Positions 50,244 through 58,999 of a stretch of DNA of 64,000 nt are shown piece after piece; within the stretch, counting starts at the first letter, position 1; every line of letters starts with the position of its first letter. Origin of the DNA: Chitinophaga lutea (GTDB lineage: Bacteria > Bacteroidota > Bacteroidia > Chitinophagales > Chitinophagaceae); NCBI RefSeq assembly GCF_003813775.1, contig NZ_RPDH01000001.1, forward strand, positions 2,790,001 to 2,854,000, given 5' to 3'. Under the pieces are notes generated by a model. It was not told the DNA's origin. It worked only from the letters and a program-made list of their open reading frames with translations, and ran no database searches. Both the position numbers and the translations under genes were made by a program.

Positions 50244-51689
50244 CTACGTGCTTATTTCATGTTTGGTACGCCGTTTCTGGATGTATTTTCTGAATTTTTG
50301 ATATGATCTGTAATAGAATTCTTTGTTGAACAGCTGTGAGTCGTTCATGGCTTTGTACACGAGGAAGGCGGCTATAGGAACCAGTACCAGGTTGGCCAGC
50401 CACATCCCGCTCCACGACGCCATTACATCCTTACGGGCCATTTTCTCCCCTAACATAAAAAATATATTGAAGATCACAAAGAATATAACGGCAAAAACGA
50501 GCGGAGTCCCTAGTCCGCCTTTCCGGATAATGGAGCCCAAAGGCGCCCCGATCAGGAACAATACGATACAGGCGGCCGCCAGCGAGAACTTCCGCTGCCA
50601 TTCCACCTTGTACAGGGATATTTTGGAGAAATTGTCGCCATACTCCTTGGCCGGGCTGCTGAGGGAGGATTCGGTTTCGCGGAGGTTGGATTCCACCCTT
50701 TCCAGCACATAACGCTGGTTGGCGGCGGGGATGACCTGCAGGAAACTGTCGACCTGCAACGGCGGCGCGCTGGCCAGCCAGCCGGTGTCTTTCCATTTAT
50801 AGAACGGGTAGCGGCTGGTCACATAGGCGTTCACGGTACGGATGAAAATGGAGTCGCGGTTGCGCAGGGAGTCGATGCTTTTGTCGAGCTGGCGGATGTT
50901 GAGCATCTGCTGGTTGTCGGCAAACAGGTCCATATTCAGGCGGCTGAACGCAAAGTCGCTGAGGTCGAAAGGTTTTTTATATTTTTTGAAGCCCATGCGC
51001 ACCAGCTCGTTGTTGCTGTTGCCCCTGGCCTCGCTGTGGTCTTCGTAGCGCCAGCCGTTCTCGAGGGTGAACTCGAGGAAACGTTTGTCGGCCGACAGTT
51101 CCATGGTGCCTTTTTCGGCCAGGATAAGCCTTTCGGCCCGGCTGCCCTCCGTACGGTCGTAGATCATGACCTGGTGGATGGTTTTATTGTCGGGCTCCTT
51201 GCGGGCTACCTTGATCACGTAGTTGGGAATATCGCCGTAAAACACGCCCTGTTTGATGTTGAAGGCGGGTTTGGAGTTGGTGATGTCCCACAGCAGGGAC
51301 TTTGCGCGCAGGTTGGCGATGGGAATGATGTAGTTGGAAAACAGGAATGCGCCGAGCGCAATGAAGGCCGAAAAGATGGCCAGCGGGCGGATGAAGCGCA
51401 GCAGCGAAATGCCGGCCGATTTGATGGCCACCAGTTCGAAGCTTTCCCCGAGGTTGCCGAAAGTCATGATGGAAGAGAGCAGCACCGCCAGCGGCATGGC
51501 CAGGGGCACGAGGCTCGCGCTGGTATAGGCCAGCAGCTCCACGATCACAGGCGTATCCAGCCCCTTGCCCACCAGGTCGTCGATGTACTTCCACACAAAC
51601 TGCATGATGAGCACGAACAGGGTCACGAAGAAAGTGGCCACAAAGGGGCCGACAAATGTTTTGATGATGAGTTTATCGAGTTTCTTCAC
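50244..51689 (-). CDS. LptF/LptG-family permease (YjgP/YjgQ)
   Basis: A 481-residue inner-membrane subunit of the LPS transport ABC complex, which extracts LPS from the inner membrane and passes it to LptC/A. KKLDKLIIKTFVGPFVATFFVTLFVLIMQFVWKYIDDLVGKG is the typical N-terminal helix (residues 2-43, read in parts), three more membrane segments precede a large periplasmic beta-jellyroll (about 130-360), and three helices end the protein with GAPLGSIIRKGGLGTPLVFAVIFFVIF as the conserved coupling segment. LptF and LptG cannot be told apart by eye. Only one such gene is in the window. Confidence 0.92.
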   Translation of the reverse strand: MKKLDKLIIKTFVGPFVATFFVTLFVLIMQFVWKYIDDLVGKGLDTPVIVELLAYTSASLVPLAMPLAVLLSSIMTFGNLGESFELVAIKSAGISLLRFIRPLAIFSAFIALGAFLFSNYIIPIANLRAKSLLWDITNSKPAFNIKQGVFYGDIPNYVIKVARKEPDNKTIHQVMIYDRTEGSRAERLILAEKGTMELSADKRFLEFTLENGWRYEDHSEARGNSNNELVRMGFKKYKKPFDLSDFAFSRLNMDLFADNQQMLNIRQLDKSIDSLRNRDSIFIRTVNAYVTSRYPFYKWKDTGWLASAPPLQVDSFLQVIPAANQRYVLERVESNLRETESSLSSPAKEYGDNFSKISLYKVEWQRKFSLAAACIVLFLIGAPLGSIIRKGGLGTPLVFAVIFFVIFNIFFMLGEKMARKDVMASWSGMWLANLVLVPIAAFLVYKAMNDSQLFNKEFYYRSYQKFRKYIQKRRTKHEIST

Positions 51690-51744
51690 AACCGCCGAAT
51701 AAAAAATAGCTTTAGTAAAATGTAAAACTGCCTGATTTTCAATA

Positions 51745-51773
51745 TACTTTTGTCTGCAGGCATTGCAAAGTTA
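51745..51773. promoter_or_regulatory. Overlapping face-to-face promoter boxes
   Basis: TACTTTTG on the plus strand (51745-51752) and TAACTTTG on the minus strand (51766-51773) point toward each other with predicted starts near 51759. They could serve the 51875 gene and the LptF/G gene respectively. Confidence 0.45.
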
Positions 51774-51874
51774 ACACGAATCCCGCAAGCACGGAAGGGA
51801 GCGGAATACAAAAAAGCGTTAATTTATTGTATACCGTATTTTAGCCGGATAAACCCTGCGGCAAACAACAACAG

Positions 51875-52468
51875 ATGGAAGCATACAAACTGAACACGAT
51901 AGAGCAAAGCACGGTATTGGACGCGGATTTTATCCTGCGGAAAAACAGGATCATGGAAAAGGTGTACCACCTGTTCGGCGCGCTGCAGCAGGCCATGGCG
52001 GCGGAGCCGGCGATAGGAGGGCTGGCGCTGCCTGGCGGCATGCCGCCCAAGATTTCGCGGGGAGAGCAGTACGGGGGCCTGCCGTATGCGGTGCTGGATT
52101 ACCCGCGGCTCTTCGGTCGCGACGATGTTTTCGCCTGCCGGAGCTTTTTCTGGTGGGGGCGTTTTTTCAGCATCACCCTCCACCTGTCCGGCGCCCCCCT
52201 TCACCGCTACCGCGCCGTGCTCGGCCGGTTGCAGGATCAACTGGGAGACTGGTATGTTTGTGTGCACGAAAGCCCCTGGGAGCACCACTTTGAGGCGGAT
52301 AACTACCGGGCAGTACGGTCCCTTACGGCCGGAGAATGGCAGAGCCTGATGCAGGGGACTTTTGTAAAGCTTGCAAGAAAATACGAGTTGCAGGATTGGG
52401 AAAACATCATTTCCAGGGCCGTACCGGCGTATGCGGCACTGCTGAATATGCTGGAAGAAAAGGGGTAG
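51875..52468 (+). CDS. Conserved-looking cytoplasmic protein, unknown function
   Basis: A 197-residue soluble protein without signal or membrane segments. I do not recognise a family. It has a helical N-terminus (DADFILRKNRIMEKVYHLFGALQQAM), a loop-rich centre (YGGLPYAVLDYPRLFGRDDVFACRSFFWWGRFF) and a second helical part (EWQSLMQGTFVKLARKYELQDW). Aromatic residues are unusually frequent. It is divergent from LptF/G and followed closely by an opposing START-like gene. No motif suggests catalysis. Confidence 0.7.
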   Translation: MEAYKLNTIEQSTVLDADFILRKNRIMEKVYHLFGALQQAMAAEPAIGGLALPGGMPPKISRGEQYGGLPYAVLDYPRLFGRDDVFACRSFFWWGRFFSITLHLSGAPLHRYRAVLGRLQDQLGDWYVCVHESPWEHHFEADNYRAVRSLTAGEWQSLMQGTFVKLARKYELQDWENIISRAVPAYAALLNMLEEKG

Positions 52469-52489
52469 AGGGGGCGAGCCCGTACGGCA

Positions 52490-52870
52490 CTAGTTGCCGA
52501 TACGGTGGAAAAGATCTTTGATCTGGTAATCCCACAACTGGCTCTGATCCGCCACTTCCTTCTTCTCGGCGAAATCTCTGATCACCAGTATGGTCATATT
52601 GGTAACTTCGGAAATCTGGATCCTGAATTCGAAAAATTCATTTTTAGGAGCGTGTAACCAACGTAAACGGATATACTCATCGTCCTCCTGCTCCAGCACC
52701 TCGGCCTCTTCAGCCGAACCGTTCCATGAAAACGAAAAAACATTATCCCTGAAATCTACTTTATCTGCAAACCATTCCTGTAAGCCTGCGGGGGTGGATA
52801 GAAATTCATATAAGATACTTGGAGAGCACCGAACCGGATATTCTAACTCATATTGCACTTTCTTTGACAT
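52490..52870 (-). CDS. START-like (SRPBCC-type) domain protein
   Basis: A 126-residue single-domain protein with the helix-grip pattern: VQYELEYPVRCSPSILYEFLSTPAGLQEWFADKV (split here between strand, helix and turn), a beta meander with an acidic hairpin (EEAEVLEQEDDEYIRLRW) and a short C-terminal helix (LWDYQIKDLFHRI). Such START-like proteins are widely conserved in Bacteroidota, bind hydrophobic ligands or act structurally, and have no defined role. It converges on the 51875 gene. Confidence 0.8.
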   Translation of the reverse strand: MSKKVQYELEYPVRCSPSILYEFLSTPAGLQEWFADKVDFRDNVFSFSWNGSAEEAEVLEQEDDEYIRLRWLHAPKNEFFEFRIQISEVTNMTILVIRDFAEKKEVADQSQLWDYQIKDLFHRIGN

Positions 52871-53179
52871 CGCACTGTATTATTAATAAATCAAAATCAT
52901 CTGCATGCAATTATAGAAAAATATTTATTCTATCAAAATAAATTTTGAATTTTTTTCGATATATTAACGTATTCGAAGGCACGGGTAAGCAAATCTTAAA
53001 ATATAATGTTTTTTAACTATGTATTGAGCGGTTCCTGACCGCTTTATTCACCTTTATTGCCTTTCAACACATCAAGATCTGCTAAAACAGCATTAGCAGG
53101 CCCCTTGGGTCCCGCCGGTTAAGGATTATCTGCCAACAATCGATTTAGCTTAAAAAGGTTTTAACAGTACATTATTTTT
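52871..53179. other. AT-rich intergenic region upstream of rpoD
   Basis: I see no gene here. The first 150 bases are very AT-rich. A short dyad occurs near 53026-53042 (GAGCGGTTCC/GACCGC type) without a T-run. Confidence 0.5.
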
Positions 53180-53210
53180 TTTGGGCGGTATCTAAAAAAA
53201 GTTATTTTTG
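53180..53210 (+). promoter_or_regulatory. Promoter of rpoD
   Basis: TTTG at 53180-53183, a 19-base spacer and TATTTTTG at 53203-53210. This fits the consensus expected for the sigma factor encoded just downstream. Confidence 0.7.
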
Positions 53211-53261
53211 TCTAGCATTCTTCTAAATTAACTATTATTAACCTGTAACTGTTCCCGTGCT

Positions 53262-54137
53262 ATGTCAATGCGCCAACTCAAAATCACGAAGTCGATCACC
53301 AATCGTGAGTCACAGTCGCTAGAAAAGTATCTGCAGGAGATCGGCAAAGTGGATCTCATCACGCCGGAAGAAGAAGTGAACCTGGCTATCCGCATTAAAC
53401 AGGGAGACCAGCGGGCTTTAGAGAAGCTAACCAAAGCCAACCTGCGCTTTGTGGTATCTGTTGCGAAACAATACCAGAATCAGGGCCTGTCCCTTTCAGA
53501 CCTTATCAACGAAGGCAACCTCGGCCTCATCAAAGCCGCTCAACGCTTTGACGAAACACGCGGTTTCAAATTTATTTCTTACGCTGTTTGGTGGATCCGC
53601 CAGTCTATTCTCCAGGCTTTGGCCGAACAGTCCCGCATTGTGCGCCTGCCGCTCAATAAAGTGGGCCTCTCCAACAAAATCAGCAAAGCATATTCCCAAT
53701 TGGAACAGGAATTCGAAAGAGAGCCGTCTCCCGACGAACTGGCCACCATTCTCGAGATCAATACGGAAGAAGTGGAAGCCACCCTCGGCGTAGCCGCCCG
53801 CCACGTGTCGATGGACGCGCCGTTCATTGACGGGGAAGACAACTCCCTGCTCGATGTGCTCGAAAACCCGAACGCCGTGAGCGCCGACGAGGAACTGGAT
53901 CACCACGACTCCCTCCGCCGCGAAATCGAACGTTCGCTCTCCACCCTCACCGACCGCCAGAAAGACGTGATCATGCTCTATTTCGGCATCGGCGTGGAAC
54001 ATCCCATGTCCCTCGAAGACATCGGCGAAAAATTCGGCCTCACCCGCGAAAGGGTGCGCCAGATCAAAGACAAAGCGATCACGAAGCTCCGCACCACCTC
54101 CCGCAGCAAACTGCTGCGCAATTACCTGGGAGGCTGA
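53262..54137 (+). CDS. rpoD: Primary RNA polymerase sigma factor (Bacteroidota RpoD/SigA)
   Basis: A 291-residue group 1 sigma factor without region 1.1, the normal form in Bacteroidota. Region 1.2 is [20 protein letters not shown]; region 2 includes [38 protein letters not shown] (in parts) and the -10-reading [17 protein letters not shown]; region 3 is [14 protein letters not shown]; region 4 is [29 protein letters not shown]. It directs housekeeping transcription from TAnnTTTG promoters, at least a dozen of which can be seen in this window. It has its own promoter and a strong terminator. Confidence 0.95.
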   Translation: MSMRQLKITKSITNRESQSLEKYLQEIGKVDLITPEEEVNLAIRIKQGDQRALEKLTKANLRFVVSVAKQYQNQGLSLSDLINEGNLGLIKAAQRFDETRGFKFISYAVWWIRQSILQALAEQSRIVRLPLNKVGLSNKISKAYSQLEQEFEREPSPDELATILEINTEEVEATLGVAARHVSMDAPFIDGEDNSLLDVLENPNAVSADEELDHHDSLRREIERSLSTLTDRQKDVIMLYFGIGVEHPMSLEDIGEKFGLTRERVRQIKDKAITKLRTTSRSKLLRNYLGG

Positions 54138-54166
54138 TAACGGCGCACAACATAACTTATATTGAG

Positions 54167-54203
54167 AATGGTGAATATTCGGACAGATATTCACCATTTT
54201 TTA
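54167..54203 (+). terminator. Terminator of rpoD
   Basis: Perfect 12-base arms AATGGTGAATAT (54167-54178) and ATATTCACCATT (54187-54198) followed by a T-run. Confidence 0.9.
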
Positions 54204-54232
54204 TTGCAAGCCTCTTTCTTTTCTTATTTTTG
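54204..54232 (+). promoter_or_regulatory. Promoter of ffh
   Basis: TTG at 54204-54206, an 18-base spacer and TATTTTTG at 54225-54232; the ATG is at 54304. Confidence 0.6.
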
Positions 54233-54303
54233 CAATCCTGTGGTAAATACCGCGCCCCGCGCAGGGTTTACTTTTTGTTTATACTATATTACTTTTTATC
54301 ACA

Positions 54304-55623
54304 ATGTTTGAATCATTATCGGAGCGGCTTGAGTCGGCCTTCAAGCAACTGAAAGGGGAGGGCCGCATCTCGGAAATCAACGTGGCCACTACTGTGAAAG
54401 AAATCCGCAGGGCCCTGGTAGACGCAGACGTGAACTATAAAATTGCCAAGGAGTTTACCGATAAGGTGAAAGACAAGGCGATGGGCGAAAAAGTGCTCAC
54501 CGCCATCTCTCCCGGCCAGCTGATGGTGAAAATCGTGAAAGACGAGCTGGTGGAGCTCATGGGCACCACCGAAGCGGAGCTGGACCTGAAAGGCAACCCC
54601 ACCGTTATCCTCATCGCCGGCCTGCAGGGCTCGGGTAAAACCACCTTCTCCGGCAAACTCGCCAGCTTCCTCAAAACCAAAAAAGGCAAGAAACCCCTGC
54701 TCGTGGCGGCCGACATCTACCGCCCCGCGGCGATCGACCAGCTGAAAGTGCTCGGCGGCCAGATCGGGGTGGAAGTGTACAGCGAACCGGAGAACAAAAA
54801 CGCCGTACAGATCGCTGAAAACGCCGTAAAAGACGCCAAAGCCAAAGGATATAACGTGGTGATCGTGGATACCGCCGGCCGCCTGGCCGTAGACGAGGCC
54901 ATGATGACCGAGGTGACCAACGTGCGAAACGCCGTGAAACCCCAGGAAATCCTCTTCGTGGTGGATTCCATGACCGGCCAGGATGCCGTGAACACGGCCA
55001 AGGCGTTCAACGACCGCCTCGACTTCTCCGGCATTGTGCTCACCAAGCTCGATGGCGATACCCGCGGCGGTGCGGCCCTGACCATTACCTATACGGTGCA
55101 GAAGCCCATCAAGTTCGTGAGCATGGGCGAAAAGCTCGATACGCTCGACGTGTTCTACCCCGAACGTATGGCGCAGCGTATCCTGGGCATGGGCGACATC
55201 ACCACACTCGTGGAAAGGGCCCAGGCGCAGTTCAACGAAGAGCAGGCCAAGAAGCTCGAAAAGAAAATCCGCCAGAACCAGTTCGATTTCGACGACTTTA
55301 AAGAGCAGCTGCAGCAGATCAAGAAGATGGGCAGCATCAAAGACCTGCTCGGTATGATACCCGGCGTGGGCAAAGCGGTGAAGGACCTCGACATCAGCGA
55401 CGATTCCTTCAAAGGCATCGAAGCCATCATCAATTCCATGACGCCCGAGGAAAGGGGCAACCCCGACCTGATCGACGGCAGCCGTCGCAAGCGCATCGCC
55501 AAAGGCGCCGGCAAGGAGATCCAGGACGTGAACCAGTTCATGAAGCAGTTCGAGCAGATGAGACAGATGATGAAAATGATGAATAAGATGCCCGGTGGCG
55601 CCAAGGGGTTGAAAATGCGGTAA
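54304..55623 (+). CDS. ffh: Signal recognition particle protein Ffh
   Basis: A 439-residue SRP GTPase that delivers nascent membrane proteins to the translocon with its RNA and FtsY. The N domain (residues 1-90) is followed by the G domain with P-loop GLQGSGKTTFSGKLA near 104-118, DTAGRLAVDEAMM near 192-204, TKLDGDTRGGAAL near 244-256 and a GMGD closing motif near 295. The C-terminal Met-rich M domain (about 325-439) ends in MRQMMKMMNKMPGGAKGLKMR-like sequence (partly shown), as usual. The start is family-typical (MFESLSERLESAFKQLKGEG). Confidence 0.97.
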   Translation: MFESLSERLESAFKQLKGEGRISEINVATTVKEIRRALVDADVNYKIAKEFTDKVKDKAMGEKVLTAISPGQLMVKIVKDELVELMGTTEAELDLKGNPTVILIAGLQGSGKTTFSGKLASFLKTKKGKKPLLVAADIYRPAAIDQLKVLGGQIGVEVYSEPENKNAVQIAENAVKDAKAKGYNVVIVDTAGRLAVDEAMMTEVTNVRNAVKPQEILFVVDSMTGQDAVNTAKAFNDRLDFSGIVLTKLDGDTRGGAALTITYTVQKPIKFVSMGEKLDTLDVFYPERMAQRILGMGDITTLVERAQAQFNEEQAKKLEKKIRQNQFDFDDFKEQLQQIKKMGSIKDLLGMIPGVGKAVKDLDISDDSFKGIEAIINSMTPEERGNPDLIDGSRRKRIAKGAGKEIQDVNQFMKQFEQMRQMMKMMNKMPGGAKGLKMR

Positions 55624-55720
55624 GACCGTCAACCCGGTAGGCAGATTTTGAATCAAAATCACTTATAATAGCCTGACTTTCAATCTGCAATTCGTGATAT
55701 CTAATTTGTAATTGAAAAAA

Positions 55721-55752
55721 TTTGGGCAATTTGAATTTATGGGCTACATTTG
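55721..55752 (+). promoter_or_regulatory. Promoter of the rpsP operon
   Basis: TTTG at 55721-55724, a 20-base spacer and TACATTTG at 55745-55752; the rpsP ATG is at 55811. Confidence 0.65.
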
Positions 55753-55810
55753 CTGCCCCAATTAGAAACAATATTTTTTAACAACTCGCAACAAATAATT
55801 CGACTTATTT

Positions 55811-56269
55811 ATGCCAGTAAAGATCAGATTACAGAGACACGGCGCAAAAAAGAGACCTTTTTATTTTATTGTAGTGGCTGATGCCCGCGCGCCCAGGGAT
55901 GGTAAATTCATCCAGAAAATTGGTACTTACAATCCTTTGACTGTACCGGCTTCCATCAACATCGATACGCAGAAAGCACTCCGCTGGCTGCAGAAAGGTG
56001 CTCAGCCGACCGATACCGTTAGAAGGATCCTTTCTTTCAAAGGTGTATTGTACCTGAAACACCTCCTGAGAGGGGTTAAACTCGGCTTGTTTGATGAGCC
56101 TACCGCTTACACCAAGTTCGAACAATGGCAGGCAGACCACGAAGAAAAAGTATCTGCACGCCGCGAAAGCCAGAAAAGAGCCGTACGTGCCGCTCAACCG
56201 GTAGTACGCAAAGTGGAGGATGTTCCTGCTGCTCCCGCCGCTTCTGAAGGCGAAGCTCCTGAAGCATAA
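55811..56269 (+). CDS. rpsP: 30S ribosomal protein S16 with C-terminal extension
   Basis: A 152-residue S16. The first 80 residues are the conserved fold ([23 protein letters not shown] and [15 protein letters not shown]). The remaining 70 residues are a charged, Ala-rich extension typical of Bacteroidota S16 and absent in E. coli (82 residues). It leads the conserved cluster rpsP-rimM-trmD, with rplS next under its own promoter. A hairpin terminator separates it from rimM, which would set a higher S16 transcript level. Confidence 0.96.
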   Translation: MPVKIRLQRHGAKKRPFYFIVVADARAPRDGKFIQKIGTYNPLTVPASINIDTQKALRWLQKGAQPTDTVRRILSFKGVLYLKHLLRGVKLGLFDEPTAYTKFEQWQADHEEKVSARRESQKRAVRAAQPVVRKVEDVPAAPAASEGEAPEA

Positions 56270-56287
56270 TTCACCAGATAACATACT

Positions 56288-56332
56288 GCAAAAAAGGGAA
56301 GATTTGTTCGCAAATATTCCCTTTTTGCTTTT
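56288..56332 (+). terminator. Terminator with UUCG loop between rpsP and rimM
   Basis: A long hairpin: AAAAAGGGAA pairs with TTCCCTTTTT, and inside it ATTTG-TTCG-CAAAT closes with a UUCG tetraloop, followed by T-rich sequence. It probably reduces rimM-trmD transcription relative to rpsP. Confidence 0.8.
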
Positions 56333-56347
56333 ATAAAGGCGTTCCGC

Positions 56348-56869
56348 ATGGCTAATTACTTCAATATCGGCAAGCTGGCCGCCGTTTACGGCACGGAAGG
56401 GGAATTCATCCTCCGTCACAGCCTGGGCCGGAAAACGGCCCTGAAAGACATTGCCGCCGTGTTCATCGAAGAGCGGAAAGACAGCTTCCTCCCGTATTTC
56501 GTGGAAAAGGCCAAAGCCAAAGACACGGAGAACATATACCTCAAACTCGAGGGCATCAATACCCGCGAGGAAGCCCGGAAACTGCTCCAGAAGGGTGTTT
56601 ACCTGGAAGAAGCGGATTTCAAGGGGCTGGCGTCCGCCTCCGCGCCCCTGTCGCTGCTGGGTTTTACGGCCACCGATAAAACCGAGGGCGAACTGGGCAA
56701 AATAGAGGAGATCATCGAAATGCCGCAACAGGTGCTGGCGCGGGTGACGTACCGGGAAAAGGAAATGCTGCTCCCCCTCAACGAACAGACCCTGCTGAAA
56801 GTCGATAAAAAACAGCAGATCGTGCACCTCGACCTGCCGGAAGGCCTGCTCGACGTTTATTTAGGATAA
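56348..56869 (+). CDS. rimM: Ribosome maturation factor RimM
   Basis: A 173-residue 16S rRNA-processing factor needed for maturation of the 30S head. The N-terminal RimM beta-barrel begins YFNIGKLAAVYGTEGEFILRH; the central IYLKLEGINTREEARKLLQKGVYLEE is the conserved domain-1 end; the PRC-barrel follows (GELGKIEEIIEMPQQVLARV, LLPLNEQTLLKVDKKQQIVHLDLPEGLLDVY in parts). Normal length. It is 78 bases after rpsP and 12 before trmD. Confidence 0.94.
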   Translation: MANYFNIGKLAAVYGTEGEFILRHSLGRKTALKDIAAVFIEERKDSFLPYFVEKAKAKDTENIYLKLEGINTREEARKLLQKGVYLEEADFKGLASASAPLSLLGFTATDKTEGELGKIEEIIEMPQQVLARVTYREKEMLLPLNEQTLLKVDKKQQIVHLDLPEGLLDVYLG

Positions 56870-56881
56870 AACAACCACATC

Positions 56882-57562
56882 ATGCGCATAGATATCATTA
56901 CCGTATTGCCGGAACTGCTGGAGAGCCCCTTCGCGCACTCCATCATGAAGCGCGCCCGGAACAAAGGCCTCCTGGAGGTGAATGTGCATCACCTGCGGCA
57001 GTATTCGAATTTCCGCCAGAACCAGGTAGACGACTACCAGTTCGGCGGTGGCGCCGGTATGGTGATGATGATCGAGCCCCTGGTAAACGCCATCGAAGCC
57101 CTGCAGAAGGAGGTGACGTACGACGAAGTGATCTACCTGACCCCCGACGGGCAGACCTTTAACCAGCAAATGGCCAACCGCCTGTCGCTCAAAGGCAACC
57201 TGCTGCTCATCTGTGGCCATTACAAGGGGATCGACGAGCGGGTGCGTGAACATTTCGTGACCATGGAGATCTCCATCGGCGATTTCGTACTGTCCGGCGG
57301 GGAACTGGCCGCCGCGGTGCTGGTAGACGCCATCGGCCGCCTGCTGCCCGGGGTGCTGAACGACGAAACGTCGGCCCTGTTCGATTCTTTTCAGGATAAC
57401 CTGCTGGCCCCGCCCGTGTACACCCGGCCGGAGGAGTTCAGGGGCTGGAAAGTGCCGCCGGTGCTGATGAGCGGCGATCACCGCAAGATCGAGGAGTGGC
57501 GCCACGAGGAGGCCCTGAAGCGCACTAAAGACCGCCGCCCGGACCTTTTACAGCATGATTAA
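56882..57562 (+). CDS. trmD: tRNA (guanine-N1)-methyltransferase
   Basis: A 226-residue SPOUT methyltransferase that makes m1G37 in tRNAs to prevent frameshifting. [21 protein letters not shown] is the usual start; the trefoil-knot SAM site comprises [32 protein letters not shown] and [23 protein letters not shown] (in parts), and the C-terminal domain has [27 protein letters not shown]. Complete. It is co-transcribed with rimM. Confidence 0.96.
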   Translation: MRIDIITVLPELLESPFAHSIMKRARNKGLLEVNVHHLRQYSNFRQNQVDDYQFGGGAGMVMMIEPLVNAIEALQKEVTYDEVIYLTPDGQTFNQQMANRLSLKGNLLLICGHYKGIDERVREHFVTMEISIGDFVLSGGELAAAVLVDAIGRLLPGVLNDETSALFDSFQDNLLAPPVYTRPEEFRGWKVPPVLMSGDHRKIEEWRHEEALKRTKDRRPDLLQHD

Positions 57563-57594
57563 AAAGATATTTTATTAAAAACCGGGAAAAGGTC

Positions 57595-57624
57595 TTGGTA
57601 ATTGGATATTCTTCCTTACCTTTG
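57595..57624 (+). promoter_or_regulatory. Promoter of rplS
   Basis: TTG at 57595-57597, a 19-base spacer and TACCTTTG at 57617-57624; the rplS start codon is at 57644. Confidence 0.65.
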
Positions 57625-57643
57625 CCGTCCTATAAATAATTGA

Positions 57644-57994
57644 ATGATGAACGCAATTTCTTTTGTTCACGAGCAGCTGACTGCTAACAAGCAATTTCCG
57701 AAGTTTAAAGCCGGTGACAACATCACCGTTAACTATAAGATCGTTGAAGGTAACAAGGAGCGTATCCAGTCCTTCAAGGGCGATGTGGTAAAAATCCAGG
57801 GTACTGGTTTTACCGCTTCTTTCACCGTTCGTAAAATCTCCGACGGAGTAGGCGTTGAAAGGCTGTTCCCCTTCTATTCTCCCAATGTTGAATCCATTGT
57901 GCTGAATAAAGTGGGTAAAGTAAGAAGGGCTAAACTGTACTACCTGCGCGAGCGCCAGGGTAAAGCAGCCCGTATCAAAGAAAAAAGGGTTTAG
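57644..57994 (+). CDS. rplS: 50S ribosomal protein L19
   Basis: A 116-residue L19 located at the 30S-50S interface. [31 protein letters not shown] (in parts), [26 protein letters not shown] and the basic end [24 protein letters not shown] are diagnostic. The frame offers two adjacent Met codons at the start (MMN). It has its own promoter and a strong terminator. Confidence 0.97.
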   Translation: MMNAISFVHEQLTANKQFPKFKAGDNITVNYKIVEGNKERIQSFKGDVVKIQGTGFTASFTVRKISDGVGVERLFPFYSPNVESIVLNKVGKVRRAKLYYLRERQGKAARIKEKRV

Positions 57995-58017
57995 TATTTT
58001 ATACAGGGAAATTAGTG

Positions 58018-58052
58018 AAACGGGAGTCCGCAAAGGCTCCCGTTTTCTTTTT
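58018..58052 (+). terminator. Terminator of rplS
   Basis: Arms AAACGGGAG (58018-58026) and CTCCCGTTT (58037-58045) followed by TTCTTTTT. Confidence 0.88.
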
Positions 58053-58098
58053 GCCCTTTAGCGGCGGGCTGTTCAGCGTTGGGGCATCGCAGGGTGGC

Positions 58099-58339
58099 GA
58101 ATCCGGAGGCTCTCCGGCAATACCTGATGAATATTCCCTGTGGCGTTGGTTTCATTCCTTTATCTGCCTGGAATAGGAAGAGGGTGCTCTCTTGATCATT
58201 GTTTCGTCGAATCCGGGGTCTCTCTGGCGATACCTGATGAACACTGCCTGTGGTGTTGTTTTCGTTCCTTGATCTGCCTGGAATAGGAAGAGGGTGCTCT
58301 CTTGATCATTGTTTCGTCGAATCCGGGCCTGTCTACCGG
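58099..58339 (+). repeat. 110-base tandem repeat, two copies plus a partial third
   Basis: Units begin GAATCCGG at 58099, 58209 and 58319, exactly 110 bases apart. The second halves of units 1 and 2 (ATCTGCCTGGAATAGGAAGA through GTTTCGTC) appear identical; the first halves differ at scattered bases. Unit 3 diverges after GAATCCGGGC. No plausible reading frame runs through it. The rest of the gap to 58636 holds a 7-base dyad GTTCACC/GGTGAAC (58421-58438) and a purine-rich GATGTGG-type stretch (about 58466-58530). Confidence 0.8.
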
Positions 58340-58636
58340 GATCCATTAAACAGCCGCAACTCCCTGAACCGATGTTTTTTTCACTCCCTGAAGAAGCCCT
58401 GTGCTGCTGCATCTACGGAGGTTCACCCCTGGTGAACACAGGGAAGGCACGGAGAACACTGGGAGATAGGTGGACTTGATGTGGAGATGATGTGGATTTG
58501 AGCTGGAAATGAGGTGGTTTTGAAGGGGTTTTGCAGCCAAAGATTTTTGAAGGAAAAGCGAAAAAACAACCATTTTACGGCTGTTCACGGCCGCATTAGA
58601 CGATTCTTAAAAGTTCATTAAAGTCCCTTAAATCCA

Positions 58637-58667
58637 TTGAAAAACCCCAAATTAAAACCTATCTTTG
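58637..58667 (+). promoter_or_regulatory. Promoter of tatA
   Basis: TTG at 58637-58639, a 20-base spacer and TATCTTTG at 58660-58667. The box overlaps the longest frame's start (58665), so translation must begin at 58695 or later. Confidence 0.65.
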
Positions 58668-58694
58668 TTAGCTGAACATTTTAAAAACACAGAA

Positions 58695-58919
58695 ATGACT
58701 GCAGTTTTCGTTAAATCACCGCTTTTACTCTTCCAAGAACTTGGCATGACTGAATTAATCCTTATCGCTTTAGTAGTATTGCTGCTGTTTGGTGGCAAAA
58801 AGATTCCCGAACTTATGCGTGGCCTTGGTAAAGGTATCCGCGAGTTTAAAGATGCCAAAGACAACGTGCGCCGTGAAATGGAAGAGGGCATGAAAGAAAC
58901 CGAAGTAAAAAAGAGCTAA
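58695..58919 (+). CDS. tatA: Twin-arginine translocase subunit TatA
   Basis: A 74-residue protein from the ATG at 58695; the start at 58746 ([11 protein letters not shown]) is an alternative. It has one membrane helix [15 protein letters not shown], the hinge and amphipathic helix [20 protein letters not shown], and a charged tail ([18 protein letters not shown]). TatA oligomers let TatC pass folded proteins across the inner membrane. No tatC is in the window. The superoxide dismutase at 46752 is a possible client. Confidence 0.9.
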   Translation: MTAVFVKSPLLLFQELGMTELILIALVVLLLFGGKKIPELMRGLGKGIREFKDAKDNVRREMEEGMKETEVKKS

Positions 58920-58999
58920 TCACTTACTCACGCTACCGGGGGTAGAAGAGTGCGGTTTTAGTATTTGTAGAAATCTCCCATTGTAAGATTTAAACTGGT

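Noticed and set aside
54316..55662. 448-codon minus-strand frame opposite ffh
   Set aside because: Antisense shadow of a highly conserved gene, His/Leu-rich with no family features.
58099..58339. Possible insertion sequence or CRISPR
   Set aside because: There is no transposase, no terminal inverted repeats and no short repeat with unique spacers; it is a simple long tandem duplication.
58346..58588. 80-codon minus-strand frame beside the 110-base repeats
   Set aside because: Low-complexity sequence with no homology pattern, start signal or promoter.
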